DNA from: Oscillospiraceae bacterium
Lineage (GTDB): Bacteria; Bacillota; Clostridia; Oscillospirales; CAG-272
NCBI GenBank assembly: GCA_015065065.1
Contig: SVQX01000020.1
Coordinates: 1-37,320 of the forward strand
Direction of reading: 5' to 3'
DNA: 37,320 nucleotides
Program-made: the position numbers and the translations under genes
The notes under the pieces: generated by a model
The model's database searches: none
What the model was told of the DNA's origin: nothing
What the model saw: only the letters and a program-made list of their open reading frames with translations
In this document: positions 17,191 to 26,049 of the stretch, piece after piece
Numbering within the stretch: position 1 is the first letter of the stretch
Layout: each line of letters starts with the position of its first letter

Positions 17191-17732
17191 TATTTTACCA
17201 TTCCGTAGCCGCCTGCGTGCTTGCTTACCTCCGACGCCACCACAAACACGTTATTGTGGCACAATCGGCGTATCTCCTTCAATACGCGCGTCGCTTCCCT
17301 TCGCGGCAAAACGATAAGTATCATATTCATCTTATCCGTAGAGCCGTGTCCGTCAAAAACGGTATAGCCTCTGCCGTTTTCTTTGAGGTAACCAATGATC
17401 AATTCCGTGTTTTCGTCGTTGGCTATCAGCTGCAGATTCGACGTTCCAAGCGCGATCTTGCTCTCAAGCGTCGAGCCGAGAAACAGTCCCGTCGCGTAGC
17501 CCATGCAATAAAACGCGAGCAAGAAAAGATTATCTCCAAGCGTGCTGATAATGGTGGATATCACAAGTCCCCATATCGCGCACTCCAAAAATCCCAGAGC
17601 CGCCGCCTTAACTCGCTGTCCCTTTACCATCATGCAGGTCTTGAGGGATTGTATTGTTATCTCGATTATCTTTGCGGCGCAAACGATAAAGCACACGGCG
17701 AGCGGTGGTATGGAAGCTAAAAATTCAGACAT
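17190..17732 (-). CDS. DUF5698/DUF2179 membrane protein (UPF0316-like)
   Basis: The protein has 180 residues. Three hydrophobic segments occupy about residues 8-30, 43-63 and 68-88, with the family pattern AKIIEITIQSLKTCMMVKGQ after the first, matching DUF5698. The soluble C-terminal part, about residues 100-175, matches the DUF2179 fold (GRGYTVFDGHGSTDKMNMIL, then PRREATRVLKEI). Related YebE/UPF0316-type proteins have no well-established substrate. AAAGGAG precedes the ATG. It lies 45 nt downstream of the restriction endonuclease stop and could share its transcript. Confidence 0.85.
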   Translation of the reverse strand: MSEFLASIPPLAVCFIVCAAKIIEITIQSLKTCMMVKGQRVKAAALGFLECAIWGLVISTIISTLGDNLFLLAFYCMGYATGLFLGSTLESKIALGTSNLQLIANDENTELIIGYLKENGRGYTVFDGHGSTDKMNMILIVLPRREATRVLKEIRRLCHNNVFVVASEVSKHAGGYGMVK

Positions 17733-17776
17733 TTCATTTCTCCTTTATTCTGCGCAGGCGTCCTATTTTCGCCGCA

Positions 17777-19015
17777 TCACATATAATAGAATTTCCGCAA
17801 AAGCATTTCGTTATATTCCTTAACCTTTGGCAAAAAAGATTTTGACACCAACGCATCCTTATCAACATCCACAAGAATAAACGTATCCTCCACATCCATA
17901 AAAAGGATATGCGGATTGTTTTGCGTATACTTCATTATTACGTGCTTGCTACCCGCTATAGTAAATTCGTCGTGCTTTGCATCCTTCAAATAAATTAAAT
18001 TTTTAAAGTCATCTATGTATACGGCATCGCTCTTGTTTTGCGCCTTTGAGAACGGAACAATATGATGCAGGTCATAACCCTTGGTTTTGGTAATTCCATG
18101 GGCTTTAAAATATTCAGACTTTGCCTTTGCTCCGCGGTTTGCGGCAACATCAAAAAGACCATAATTCCCGGTATTGAGTATCAGCTTGTTCTTTTCCACC
18201 TTAAAATAGGTGGAGTTAGCAAGCAATCCGTATATTTGCTGACTTTCGTTTTTCCAGTTACTATAATCTCTCAACAACAGCTTATTGTCATAATCCTTCC
18301 GATTTTCGGGATTGCAAAACAGCTTCAAATTATTATTGATTTTCTCCTTATCACTCGCAGACAGTCTACGGTATTCCAGTAGAAGCCGCAATTTATCATT
18401 TGTTGTGATTCCGTCACGATCATCGGAAAATATATACATAAACTCCAGCAAATCTATAGAATCCACGCCAAAATCATTCAAGTACAAAATCTCAACCAGC
18501 TCAGATGCAGTGTTTTTTGTAAGGATATCGATGCCGTCAGTAAAAAGCTTTATTTTTTCAAAAGGTGTTGCTTGAGCAAACCTACAGCCAAGCGCTGACA
18601 ATCCTACACTGTATACGCTCGTTCTGGAGCCATTCTCAATTATTTTGACACCGTTTTTATCATAGCGATTCAAAAATCCCATCCTCGCTATGTCAGGAAA
18701 AGTATTTTTCTTGACGGAATTAACAGTACCCTTGCCCGTGGCGAGCTTTATGCCGTCAACAATTTCATAGTAGGTTTTTGCTTGCGGCTGTCTGTCTCCA
18801 AAATCGTCTCCGACATGAATCTTAAATACCGAAGTCCCGGCAACATTATATATAACGGAAATCAACCTTGAAAAATACTCGAAGGTAAGTCGATTATGCT
18901 GTGAGCATTGTACACCTCTATATTCATTTGACGCAACTCGGTTAGCTATGTATTTGACAAAACCGTTTCCCGAGGATACCGATTCTATTTCACGCAAATA
19001 TTTATAATCTTCCAA
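17777..19015 (-). CDS. HNH-type Type IIS-like restriction endonuclease (MboII/HpyAII-like)
   Basis: The protein has 412 residues and starts at a TTG overlapping the methyltransferase end by 14 nt, with GAGGGA upstream. Near residue 315 it has an HNH/beta-beta-alpha-Me motif: DLHHIVPFSKA (His 317/318), FKNLIYL (Asn 339) and KHDEF (His 348). The rest shows no other nuclease motif and would hold the DNA-recognition part. The size and the two adjacent methyltransferases fit the MboII pattern; from memory R.MboII is about 416 residues. Cleavage near 5'-GAAGA is therefore a hypothesis, not seen in the sequence. The whole three-gene block is AT-rich compared with its neighbours, which suggests horizontal gain. 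Confidence 0.78.
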   Translation of the reverse strand: MEDYKYLREIESVSSGNGFVKYIANRVASNEYRGVQCSQHNRLTFEYFSRLISVIYNVAGTSVFKIHVGDDFGDRQPQAKTYYEIVDGIKLATGKGTVNSVKKNTFPDIARMGFLNRYDKNGVKIIENGSRTSVYSVGLSALGCRFAQATPFEKIKLFTDGIDILTKNTASELVEILYLNDFGVDSIDLLEFMYIFSDDRDGITTNDKLRLLLEYRRLSASDKEKINNNLKLFCNPENRKDYDNKLLLRDYSNWKNESQQIYGLLANSTYFKVEKNKLILNTGNYGLFDVAANRGAKAKSEYFKAHGITKTKGYDLHHIVPFSKAQNKSDAVYIDDFKNLIYLKDAKHDEFTIAGSKHVIMKYTQNNPHILFMDVEDTFILVDVDKDALVSKSFLPKVKEYNEMLLRKFYYM

Positions 19016-19790
19016 CTTGGATTCCCTCTTTCTCTATATTGCCTATATATTTTTCGCTTTTTTCACATCCTATAAAGTTTCTGTTCAGCCTTTGGGCAAC
19101 AATGCTCGTTGTTCCCGAACCGCTAAACAAATCCAAAACCGTATCCCCCTCCCTACTGCTCGCCTTAATCATGCGTTCTATCATTTCGTGGGGCTTGACG
19201 GTTGGATGAGATAATGCTCTTACCTTACCGTTTGCTTTTTCCTTGTGGCGCTGTGAAGTTATTTCCCACACATCTCCGCAAAGCTTTCCATTGGGGTTTG
19301 GATACCACCTTTTACCGTTTTTGAGAATTCCTTTTTTGGCAGCATGAGCCATTCTGTCTGTTGACAGATACGGTTGCCTTATATCATCACTGTTGAAAAT
19401 ATACTGTGCTGTTTTGGTATAAAACAAAATAGTTTCTTGCGAATTTACATATTTCCGCTTGGTTGCACTGAACCCGTCTTTTTTATACCAAGTTATCCAG
19501 TTTCTGAATACTAAATCCTTTTCCCTGAGGTGGTTCAAAATAACAGCGGAATTGAACGCGGTATTAAACAGATATATTGATGCATTGGGTTTCAGCTTTG
19601 GAATTAAGCAGTCTATCCACTTGAAAGTAAAATCAAAATAGTCAGCATCATTATTGAAGCTATCCCACTCCCCCTTGGATAAATTATACGGTGGGTCTAC
19701 TATTGCCAAATCTATACTATTATCCTCTAATTTTTCTAAAAAATCAAATACATCCGACAAGTACACCTTATTTATTTCCAAGCAATTCAC
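19002..19790 (-). CDS. Beta-class DNA adenine-N6 methyltransferase (M1.MboII/M1.HpyAII-like)
   Basis: The protein has 262 residues and starts at a GTG inside the end of the upstream methyltransferase (23-nt overlap). Catalytic motif IV, DPPY, is at residues 32-35 (VDPPYNLSKGEWDSF). The AdoMet-binding motif FSGSGTT is at 222-228, so the motif order (IV before I) is that of the beta class. The region GILKNGKRWYPNPNGKLCGDVWEITSQRH, then HPTVKPHEMIERMIKASS, is very close to what I recall of the Helicobacter GAAGA methyltransferase M1.HpyAII. DPPY is typical of adenine-N6 enzymes. It protects one strand of an asymmetric site. Confidence 0.88.
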   Translation of the reverse strand: MNCLEINKVYLSDVFDFLEKLEDNSIDLAIVDPPYNLSKGEWDSFNNDADYFDFTFKWIDCLIPKLKPNASIYLFNTAFNSAVILNHLREKDLVFRNWITWYKKDGFSATKRKYVNSQETILFYTKTAQYIFNSDDIRQPYLSTDRMAHAAKKGILKNGKRWYPNPNGKLCGDVWEITSQRHKEKANGKVRALSHPTVKPHEMIERMIKASSREGDTVLDLFSGSGTTSIVAQRLNRNFIGCEKSEKYIGNIEKEGIQVGRL

Positions 19791-20616
19791 CCCACTCTAC
19801 ACTATCGATTTTTTCGTCAATGATATCTTTATAGTTTTCATACAATTCATATCCGACATAATTGCGCCCAAGCTGCTTTGCGACTCTCAGGGTAGTACCG
19901 CTTCCGGCAAACGGGTCTAAAATAACGTCATCGACGCAGCTGTATAGCTTTATGCATCGATACGGAATTTCCTCGGGCATAATAGCCGAGTGTTTTCCAA
20001 ACGCCAAATCGTTTTTGCCGGGAATTGGAATATCCCATATCTGCTTAGTATAGGTTATCCACTCATCCTGTGTTAATGCACTTTTTTCCTTGATTTCTGT
20101 CGGAGTGGCTTTCGGATATCCGTCCTTAACATACACAGTTATGAATTCCGTCGTGTTTTGAGCATAAAAATTTCTTGGATACGGATAACTGCCGAACATC
20201 AGCTTCTTCGATGGATTTGTTCTGTTCCAAATATATAAATCCAAAAGATAAAGATTCGTTCCCTTGAGAATGGAATTTTGAATGCTGCTTTGTATATCAA
20301 AGATATCCCGATTGTAGTGCGTGCAATAATTCTTTTTTATCATGGGCATTAACGGAACATTTATGCAGAGCTTTCCATTTGGTCTCAGCACTCTCTCACA
20401 TTCTTGCCAAACGTCAAGCAATGCATCGATATATTCTTGAAATGTTTGATACGATCCCAGATCATCCTTTTTAGATGCGGAGTGCTGTTCTATTTGATAT
20501 CCATCCTTAGAGTAATCTTTTATATTAAAATATGGCGGTGAGGTTATTATTAAATCCACACTGTTATTTTGAAGCTCCTGCATATTAGCGGAGGATTTAT
20601 AATAAACGCAATTCAT
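19768..20616 (-). CDS. DNA methyltransferase with SPPY motif (probably cytosine-N4, M2.MboII-like)
   Basis: The protein has 282 residues. Motif IV is TSPPY at residues 25-29, the form usual for cytosine-N4 enzymes. The AdoMet motif DPFAGSGTT is at about 234-242, again beta-type order. In MboII-like systems a second m4C enzyme methylates the complementary strand, because the recognition site is asymmetric; the pair here has that layout. AAGGAGAT precedes the ATG at 20616. It is the first gene of the operon, so modification is made before restriction. No controller (C) protein gene is seen. Confidence 0.87.
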   Translation of the reverse strand: MNCVYYKSSANMQELQNNSVDLIITSPPYFNIKDYSKDGYQIEQHSASKKDDLGSYQTFQEYIDALLDVWQECERVLRPNGKLCINVPLMPMIKKNYCTHYNRDIFDIQSSIQNSILKGTNLYLLDLYIWNRTNPSKKLMFGSYPYPRNFYAQNTTEFITVYVKDGYPKATPTEIKEKSALTQDEWITYTKQIWDIPIPGKNDLAFGKHSAIMPEEIPYRCIKLYSCVDDVILDPFAGSGTTLRVAKQLGRNYVGYELYENYKDIIDEKIDSVEWGELLGNK

Positions 20617-20735
20617 CTCGTATCTCCTTCATTTTTTCAAATGCACCTATGCGCTATTTTCGTATCTGAACACTTTTATACCTGAATTGAAAGAAGTTGT
20701 CTATAACATGCCGCTTTATAAACATACACTCCCAC

Positions 20736-20764
20736 ATTATACATTGTATCACTTTTTGTCGCAA
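20736..20764 (-). promoter_or_regulatory. Promoter of the restriction-modification operon
   Basis: On the minus strand, TTGCGA (20759-20764) and TATAAT (20736-20741) are separated by 17 nt. The leader to the methyltransferase start is about 115 nt, AT-rich and without a recognised controller binding site. Confidence 0.65.
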
Positions 20765-20813
20765 AAAGCAAGCGATTTTGTAAAATACGTTACAATAACT
20801 TTTTAATACTCAG

Positions 20814-20840
20814 AGATAAAAAAATGGGCATTGCTGCCCA
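20814..20840 (-). terminator. Terminator of the radical SAM gene
   Basis: On the minus strand, TGGGCA pairs with TGCCCA (20825-20830 with 20835-20840) and a run of U residues follows. A separate perfect 14-bp palindrome, GATACAATTGTATC (20850-20863), lies between it and the stop codon. Confidence 0.75.
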
Positions 20841-20871
20841 CCTTGATTTGATACAATTGTATCCCGTATTG

Positions 20872-21834
20872 CTATAAACATTTCCCCTGCCACGTGTTTT
20901 CGGCGTACATCAGCTTATCAATATCGTTGATGACGGACACCTTTTTGCGGCTCCAATCGGGGCTGAGCAGGTCATCTGCCATGCCGTCACCCGTAAGACG
21001 TGCCACCACCGTATCGGGCGGCAACAGCTCGAGGGCGCGGACAACAAGGAGGATATACTGCTCGCGCTCCATAGGTGTATACTCTCCGCGCTGGTACAGC
21101 TCTGCCATTTTTGTGCCACGAAGAACGTGCAAAAGATGTATTTTCACCTGCTCGGGGTGCAGCCCTGCAACGTCGCGGACGGTGCGAAGCATATCCTCCT
21201 CGCTCTCGCCCGGCAGTCCGAAAATTATATGCACGCAAACGTTTATTTTATTACTTGCGACTCTCAGACGGCGGTATCCGTCCACAAAATCCGCAAAGCT
21301 GTGTCCCCTATTGATAAGCTGGGCGGTCGCGTCGCTTGAGCTTTGGAGTCCAAGCTCTACCGTAAGAGTTGTGCGCTCTGCAAGCTCGGCAAGATAATTT
21401 ACCGTGTCCTCGGGCAGGCAATCCGCCCGCGTAGCGATATTTAGTCCCACTACGCCATCAAAGCCGAGGGCGGCTTCAAAGCTGCTTTTCAACACGTCAA
21501 GCGGCGCGTAGGTATTGGTGTGCGCTTGAAAATACGGTATGCACCGCTCCACGCTCCACTTGCGGGAGAGCTGTTCCCTTATGGTTCTGTACTGCTCGTC
21601 AAGAGGTACGCTCGGCAGCTGTGCGAAGTCGCCGCTTCCCCGCCCCGAGCAATATATACATCCGCCCACTCCGCATCTGCCGTCAATATTCGGGCAGGTA
21701 AAGCCTGCATCAAGCGGAATCTTGGCGCACTTGCCGCCGAAGATCTGCTTGAGCCAATAATCGTAAGTATAGTAACGCTTATTCGAATCACTGAAGGCAA
21801 ACGGGTTGCTCTCTTTTTGCGTTTTTCTTGGCAC
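20872..21834 (-). CDS. TIGR01212-family radical SAM protein
   Basis: The protein has 320 residues from a GTG at 21834 that has AAAGGAG upstream. The frame is open to 21984, but that extension runs through a hairpin and lacks a ribosome site. The radical SAM cysteines appear in CPNIDGRCGVGGCIYC, the spacing typical of the TIGR01212/YhcC-like group (Elp3-related) rather than plain CxxxCxxC. Later landmarks are FQAHTNTYAPLD, VELGLQSSSD and HIIFGLPGE. The family is thought to act in RNA or protein modification, but the substrate is unknown. It follows the aminotransferase by about 70 nt. Confidence 0.9.
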   Translation of the reverse strand: MPRKTQKESNPFAFSDSNKRYYTYDYWLKQIFGGKCAKIPLDAGFTCPNIDGRCGVGGCIYCSGRGSGDFAQLPSVPLDEQYRTIREQLSRKWSVERCIPYFQAHTNTYAPLDVLKSSFEAALGFDGVVGLNIATRADCLPEDTVNYLAELAERTTLTVELGLQSSSDATAQLINRGHSFADFVDGYRRLRVASNKINVCVHIIFGLPGESEEDMLRTVRDVAGLHPEQVKIHLLHVLRGTKMAELYQRGEYTPMEREQYILLVVRALELLPPDTVVARLTGDGMADDLLSPDWSRKKVSVINDIDKLMYAENTWQGKCL

Positions 21835-21858
21835 GGTGCGCTCCTTTCCTTGTATTTT

Positions 21859-21890
21859 GGGGAGGGTATCACACAAAGGACGCCCTCCCC
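21859..21890. other. GC-rich hairpin between the aminotransferase and radical SAM genes
   Basis: GGGGAGGG (21859-21866) pairs with CCCTCCCC (21883-21890). On the minus strand it lies between the aminotransferase stop and the GTG start of the radical SAM gene. No U-tract follows, so it is more likely an mRNA processing or partial-termination element than a full terminator. Confidence 0.55.
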
Positions 21891-21904
21891 GAAAATTTGT
21901 ATTT

Positions 21905-23185
21905 TTAATCTGCCAGCAGCTTTTCAAGTGCCGCCAGACGCAGGCAAACGGTAAGTCCCTCCATAGCCACCACAAGCTCGTCAAGAGAGGGATAGGTGGG
22001 CGCGATACGGATATTGCTGTCGCGGGGGTCGATTCCGTATGGGTACGTCGCGCCGACGGTCGTCAGCGTCACACCAGCGCTCTTTGCAAGCTCGTAAGCA
22101 CGCTTTGCCGTGCCCTCCATGGTAAACAGGCTGATGAAATATCCGCCGTTGGGATCTGTCCATCTTGCAAAGCCAAGCTCGCCCACGTCACGGGCAAGGA
22201 TAGACTTTACTGCATCAAACTTGGGACGGATAATATCCGCCAGCTCCATCATGTGGCGAAGGATATTTTCCGCGCTTCCGAAATATTTGACGTGGCGCAT
22301 CTGATTGAGCTTATCAAAGCCGATGGTCTGCGCGCCGATTACGGACATTGCCTGCTTCATATTGGCATCCGACATAGCAAAAATTGCAACGCCCGAGCCC
22401 GGGAAGGATATCTTTGAGGTAGAGGCAAAGTAGAAAACTCTGTCCTCAGTGCCGTACTTTTTACACACCCCAAAAATATCGGCGAGTCTGTCGCTTCTGT
22501 CCGCATAGAGGTCATGCACTGCATAGGCGTTATCCCAGAAAATTCTGAAATCCTTTGCAGCCGCAGGCATTTTCGCAAGGCGCTCCACCGTTTCGTCCGA
22601 ATAGGTATATCCGTCGGGGTTTGAGTATTTGGGACAGCACCAGATTCCCTTTACCGACTCGTCGGCGGCGCAAAGGCGCTCCACCGCGTCCATATCGGGA
22701 CCGTCGGGAGTCATATCCACGGTCACCATCTCGATACCGAGGGACTCGCAGATCTTGAAATGGCGGTCATAGCCCGGGACGGGACAGATAAACTTCACCT
22801 TATCCAGCTTACACCACGGGGTACTGCCGCACACGCCGTAGAGCATTGCGCGGGACACTGCGTCATACATAAGGTTAAGGGAGGAATTTCCGCCGATAAA
22901 CAGATTTTTCTCAGGGATGGAGAGCAGCTCGGAAAACATTTTCTTCGCCTCGGGAGTACCGTCAAGCAGACCGTAGTTGCGGCAGTCAAAGCCGCCACCC
23001 GTCTTACAATCCTCAGTACTGCTCAGGCAATCGAGCATGCCTGTCATTATATCAAGCTGGTCTGCGCCCGGCTTTCCGCGGGAAAGATCAAGCTTAAGAC
23101 CGCGACCTTTAAATTCACTGTATGCCGCCTCCATTGCCGCCTTTTCGGCAAGCAGTTCGGCTCGGCTCATCACACTGTACTGCAT
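21905..23185 (-). CDS. Class I aminotransferase, PF12897 (aspartate aminotransferase/MocR-like) type
   Basis: The protein has 426 residues, PLP-dependent and cytoplasmic. Landmarks of this subgroup include [13 protein letters not shown] near the N-terminus, [47 protein letters not shown], and [13 protein letters not shown], where the lysine is the expected PLP Schiff-base residue. The C-terminal [12 protein letters not shown] contains the substrate-binding arginine. The likely reaction is aspartate (or similar amino acid):2-oxoglutarate transamination; the exact substrate is not determined. The ATG at 23185 has AAGGAAG upstream. A weak promoter (-10 TACAAT at 23231-23236) precedes it. Confidence 0.9.
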   Translation of the reverse strand: MQYSVMSRAELLAEKAAMEAAYSEFKGRGLKLDLSRGKPGADQLDIMTGMLDCLSSTEDCKTGGGFDCRNYGLLDGTPEAKKMFSELLSIPEKNLFIGGNSSLNLMYDAVSRAMLYGVCGSTPWCKLDKVKFICPVPGYDRHFKICESLGIEMVTVDMTPDGPDMDAVERLCAADESVKGIWCCPKYSNPDGYTYSDETVERLAKMPAAAKDFRIFWDNAYAVHDLYADRSDRLADIFGVCKKYGTEDRVFYFASTSKISFPGSGVAIFAMSDANMKQAMSVIGAQTIGFDKLNQMRHVKYFGSAENILRHMMELADIIRPKFDAVKSILARDVGELGFARWTDPNGGYFISLFTMEGTAKRAYELAKSAGVTLTTVGATYPYGIDPRDSNIRIAPTYPSLDELVVAMEGLTVCLRLAALEKLLAD

Positions 23186-23367
23186 TGGGTTTGCTTCCTT
23201 TCAAAAAAAACAAAATATTCACTGCCGTGTATTGTACCATACTTTTGCAAAAAAAGCAAGAGGATTTTTGAAATTCCGCAAAAAATATTCAATTTTTTTC
23301 ATTTTTTCGGGTTTTGAAGGCAAAAAGCAAGGAATTTATGCAAGTCGAGCGTTCAAACTTGCAAAAT

Positions 23368-25884
23368 TCAGCCCTCGTTTCCCCAAAACCTGAGCGCTAC
23401 CTCGCGCAGAGATGCGGGATCACCGACAGCGTACATATTGCCTCGCCAATGCTCGGGATAGAGGGGCAGATAGCGCTCGGATGCGTATCTGTCATCTATC
23501 AGCACAACTATTCCCCTGTCGTCGTCGCGTCGGATAACTCTGCCCGCCGCCTGAAGAACGTTATTCATACCGGGATAGGTGTAGGCGTAGTCGTAGCCCC
23601 TGCCCTCGCGGGTAGAATCAAAATACTCGCGCATGATATTGCGCTCGCTCGACAGTCCCGGCAGTCCAACGCCGACTATGACCGTGCCTATCAGCGCCTT
23701 ACCCGGCAAGTCCACGCCCTCCGAGAAGGAGCCGCCAAGCACGCAAAAGCCTATCTGCAATTTGTTACTGTCAGGCTTGAAGGAATTGATAAACTCCTCC
23801 CGCTCGGCGTACGTCATGTTCGCGCGCTGAAGCACCGTTTTGACATTAGGATATTTCTTTGCGAAGATCGAATGCACCTTTTCCATATAGCTGTATGACG
23901 GGAAATATACGATATAGTTCCCCGCCCTCGCCGATACTGTGGCGGCGATATAGGTAACTATCGCGCGGGCGGACTTATCTCTGTCCTCGTATCTCGTGCT
24001 TACTCCGTCCACCGCCGCAAGACAAAGATTTTCGCGTGGGAACGGCGAAGGATAGGACACCTTGACAGCCTCGTCCCCGCCGCCGAGAATGTCCGCAAAA
24101 TAGTCCGCTGGCGTGAGAGTCGCCGAAAAAAGCAGGCATGAGCGCGCGCGGCGGAGCAGCGGCTTCATTATCCCCGACGGATCGAGGCATTGATATCTGA
24201 CTGTAATATCCTCCCCGTCAAGCTGTGTAAAGGTCACGAATTTATCATCATAATAGTCGCCGGCAATACGGAAGGTACGCAAGTCGGCGGCGAATTTCTC
24301 CACCTCGCCATACAGCTCGTGTCCCGCCTCGGTGCGCAGCCAGCCGTCGCATATCTTACCAAGCGCTTCGGCGGCAGCGCAAAGCTCTACGGGTAGCTGG
24401 CGGATAAGCGAAAAGGCGTGAGTCACTCCGTCCGCATCCTGCATCTTGTTTTCGTCGCAGTGACGCGCCATACCGATAAGACAGCCTATAATTGAATTAA
24501 ACGCGCTCGAATTGAGCCGCGCGTCCGTGGGCGCGTCCTCGTCGGGAAAAATATATTCCTTGGCTCTGTTCTCGTACTCAGCAAATGCGTCGCGCATACG
24601 GTAAACAGCTGAGAGACTGAGCGAGCCCGAATACATATCTCTTGCTCTGTCAACGAGATTGTGCGCCTCGTCCACGAGGAAAATATACTTGTGCCCCTCG
24701 GTGTTTGGTATACCGTTGGCAAAATATCGGCGCAGATAGACGGAGGGCGAGAAGGCGTAGTTATAATCGCATATTACTATCTCGCAGTATTCGGACAAAT
24801 CAAGTTCCAGCTCGTAGGGGCAGACCTTGCCCTTTATCGCCGCGTCACGGATATCCTTTGCCGAGAACACGTTTTTGCTTGACAGCAGCTCGCGGATAAT
24901 GCCCTCTGCACGGTCGTAGTATCCCCTCGCAAAGGGGCACATCACGGGATTACAGCAACGTGATATACTATGTCCCACAAGACGTGCGCCGTCGTTGATA
25001 CAAGCCGATTCGCGCGAGCTGATAACACAGGTGCGAAGCGGAGTTCCACTCCCGTTCAATCGCTCGGCGGCGGCGAGCGCCTCCCGCCTTGTACTTGATT
25101 TTGCGGTAAGGTAGAATATTTTATCCGCCCTTCCCTCGCCGAACACGCGCACGGCGGGATAGAGGGTGGATATAGTCTTGCCGATACCCGTGGGTGCGCC
25201 GGCGAACACTATCTGCCCCGCCCGCATATCCTGCCAGCACTCCTTTATCATTTCCTCCTGCGCCGCTCGGATAGCTCCGTAGGGAAAGACCGCGTGCTTG
25301 GCTTTGTCGCGCAGCTCTGTATTTGAATATTTTATCTGTTCGGCGAAAAACAATGCTCGCGCGAGTATGCCGAGATATGCATTTTTGAGGTCGTCGGCAC
25401 TCATCACAGTGTCGCTATACAGCTCCTCGCCGCCGTCCGAGCGCTTCACGTAGGTCAGTCGGAGCGTAACGACACCGACGCCGCGACTAACGGTCAGAAA
25501 ATAGCCGTAGCAGATAAGCTGAGCCATATCCGCCTCGCGTGCGCCCGCAAATCGTGACATATCAGATACCGATTTTATCTCCTCGACCACAAATCCGCCA
25601 AGGCCGTCGGCAAAAATGCCGTCGGCTCTGCCACTGACCGCAAAGGTAACGCCTCCGTATCGGCAGATATTTTTCATTTCCACCTCGGCGTGATAGCCCG
25701 CTCCGCGTGACTCCATCAGCTTGCGGTGCGCCGCCTGTCCCTCGGCAAAGGCGCGATATCTTGAACGCGCGGGGAATCTGTTGTCAATATCCCCTCCTCG
25801 GAAGGCAAGCTCACACAGCTCGCGCACCGATATCTCCAGCACGCCGTCGGAGGATATTTCGGTCGCTTTTCGGTTGTATTTCAT
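23368..25884 (-). CDS. RecB-like nuclease fused to XPD/DinG-type Fe-S helicase
   Basis: The protein has 838 residues. The N-terminal 110 contain a PD-(D/E)XK-type nuclease core (GRADG with Asp 88, then EEIKS with Glu 102 and Lys 104). Helicase motifs follow: Walker A GAPTGIGKT (229-237), Fe-S cluster cysteines about 295, 310/311, 316 and 355, the DEAH box in VDEAHNL (405-408) and motif VI QAAGRVIRRDD near 790. The Fe-S spacing marks a 5'-3' XPD/DinG/Rad3-like helicase. It probably unwinds and trims branched or damaged DNA. This fused form is common in Clostridia but poorly characterised. GGGGGAT precedes the ATG. Confidence 0.9.
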   Translation of the reverse strand: MKYNRKATEISSDGVLEISVRELCELAFRGGDIDNRFPARSRYRAFAEGQAAHRKLMESRGAGYHAEVEMKNICRYGGVTFAVSGRADGIFADGLGGFVVEEIKSVSDMSRFAGAREADMAQLICYGYFLTVSRGVGVVTLRLTYVKRSDGGEELYSDTVMSADDLKNAYLGILARALFFAEQIKYSNTELRDKAKHAVFPYGAIRAAQEEMIKECWQDMRAGQIVFAGAPTGIGKTISTLYPAVRVFGEGRADKIFYLTAKSSTRREALAAAERLNGSGTPLRTCVISSRESACINDGARLVGHSISRCCNPVMCPFARGYYDRAEGIIRELLSSKNVFSAKDIRDAAIKGKVCPYELELDLSEYCEIVICDYNYAFSPSVYLRRYFANGIPNTEGHKYIFLVDEAHNLVDRARDMYSGSLSLSAVYRMRDAFAEYENRAKEYIFPDEDAPTDARLNSSAFNSIIGCLIGMARHCDENKMQDADGVTHAFSLIRQLPVELCAAAEALGKICDGWLRTEAGHELYGEVEKFAADLRTFRIAGDYYDDKFVTFTQLDGEDITVRYQCLDPSGIMKPLLRRARSCLLFSATLTPADYFADILGGGDEAVKVSYPSPFPRENLCLAAVDGVSTRYEDRDKSARAIVTYIAATVSARAGNYIVYFPSYSYMEKVHSIFAKKYPNVKTVLQRANMTYAEREEFINSFKPDSNKLQIGFCVLGGSFSEGVDLPGKALIGTVIVGVGLPGLSSERNIMREYFDSTREGRGYDYAYTYPGMNNVLQAAGRVIRRDDDRGIVVLIDDRYASERYLPLYPEHWRGNMYAVGDPASLREVALRFWGNEG

Positions 25885-25927
25885 GTGATTTATCCCCCTT
25901 TCGCAAGCCTTAAAATCCTATAATATA

Positions 25928-25956
25928 ATTATACTCCCCGGTGCGAAATTTGTCAA
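25928..25956 (-). promoter_or_regulatory. Helicase gene promoter
   Basis: On the minus strand, TTGACA (25951-25956) and TATAAT (25928-25933) are perfect boxes 17 nt apart, about 45 nt before the start codon. Confidence 0.85.
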
Positions 25957-26001
25957 GGAAAATCGGACAGCGGGGATAATGGCATATAAGCGCAGCGAAA
26001 A

Positions 26002-26041
26002 GCACACAAGGAGCGGGCTAAAATGCTTGCTCCTTGTGTGC
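26002..26041 (-). terminator. Terminator of the LRR lipoprotein gene
   Basis: A perfect 13-bp stem (26002-26014 with 26029-26041) is followed by TTTT on the minus strand, starting 9 nt after the stop at 26050. Confidence 0.8.
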
Positions 26042-26049
26042 CGGAACAC

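Noticed and set aside
21835..21984. N-terminal extension of the radical SAM protein
   Set aside because: It runs through a GC-rich hairpin and the aminotransferase end, while the GTG at 21834 has a good ribosome site and gives the family's usual length.
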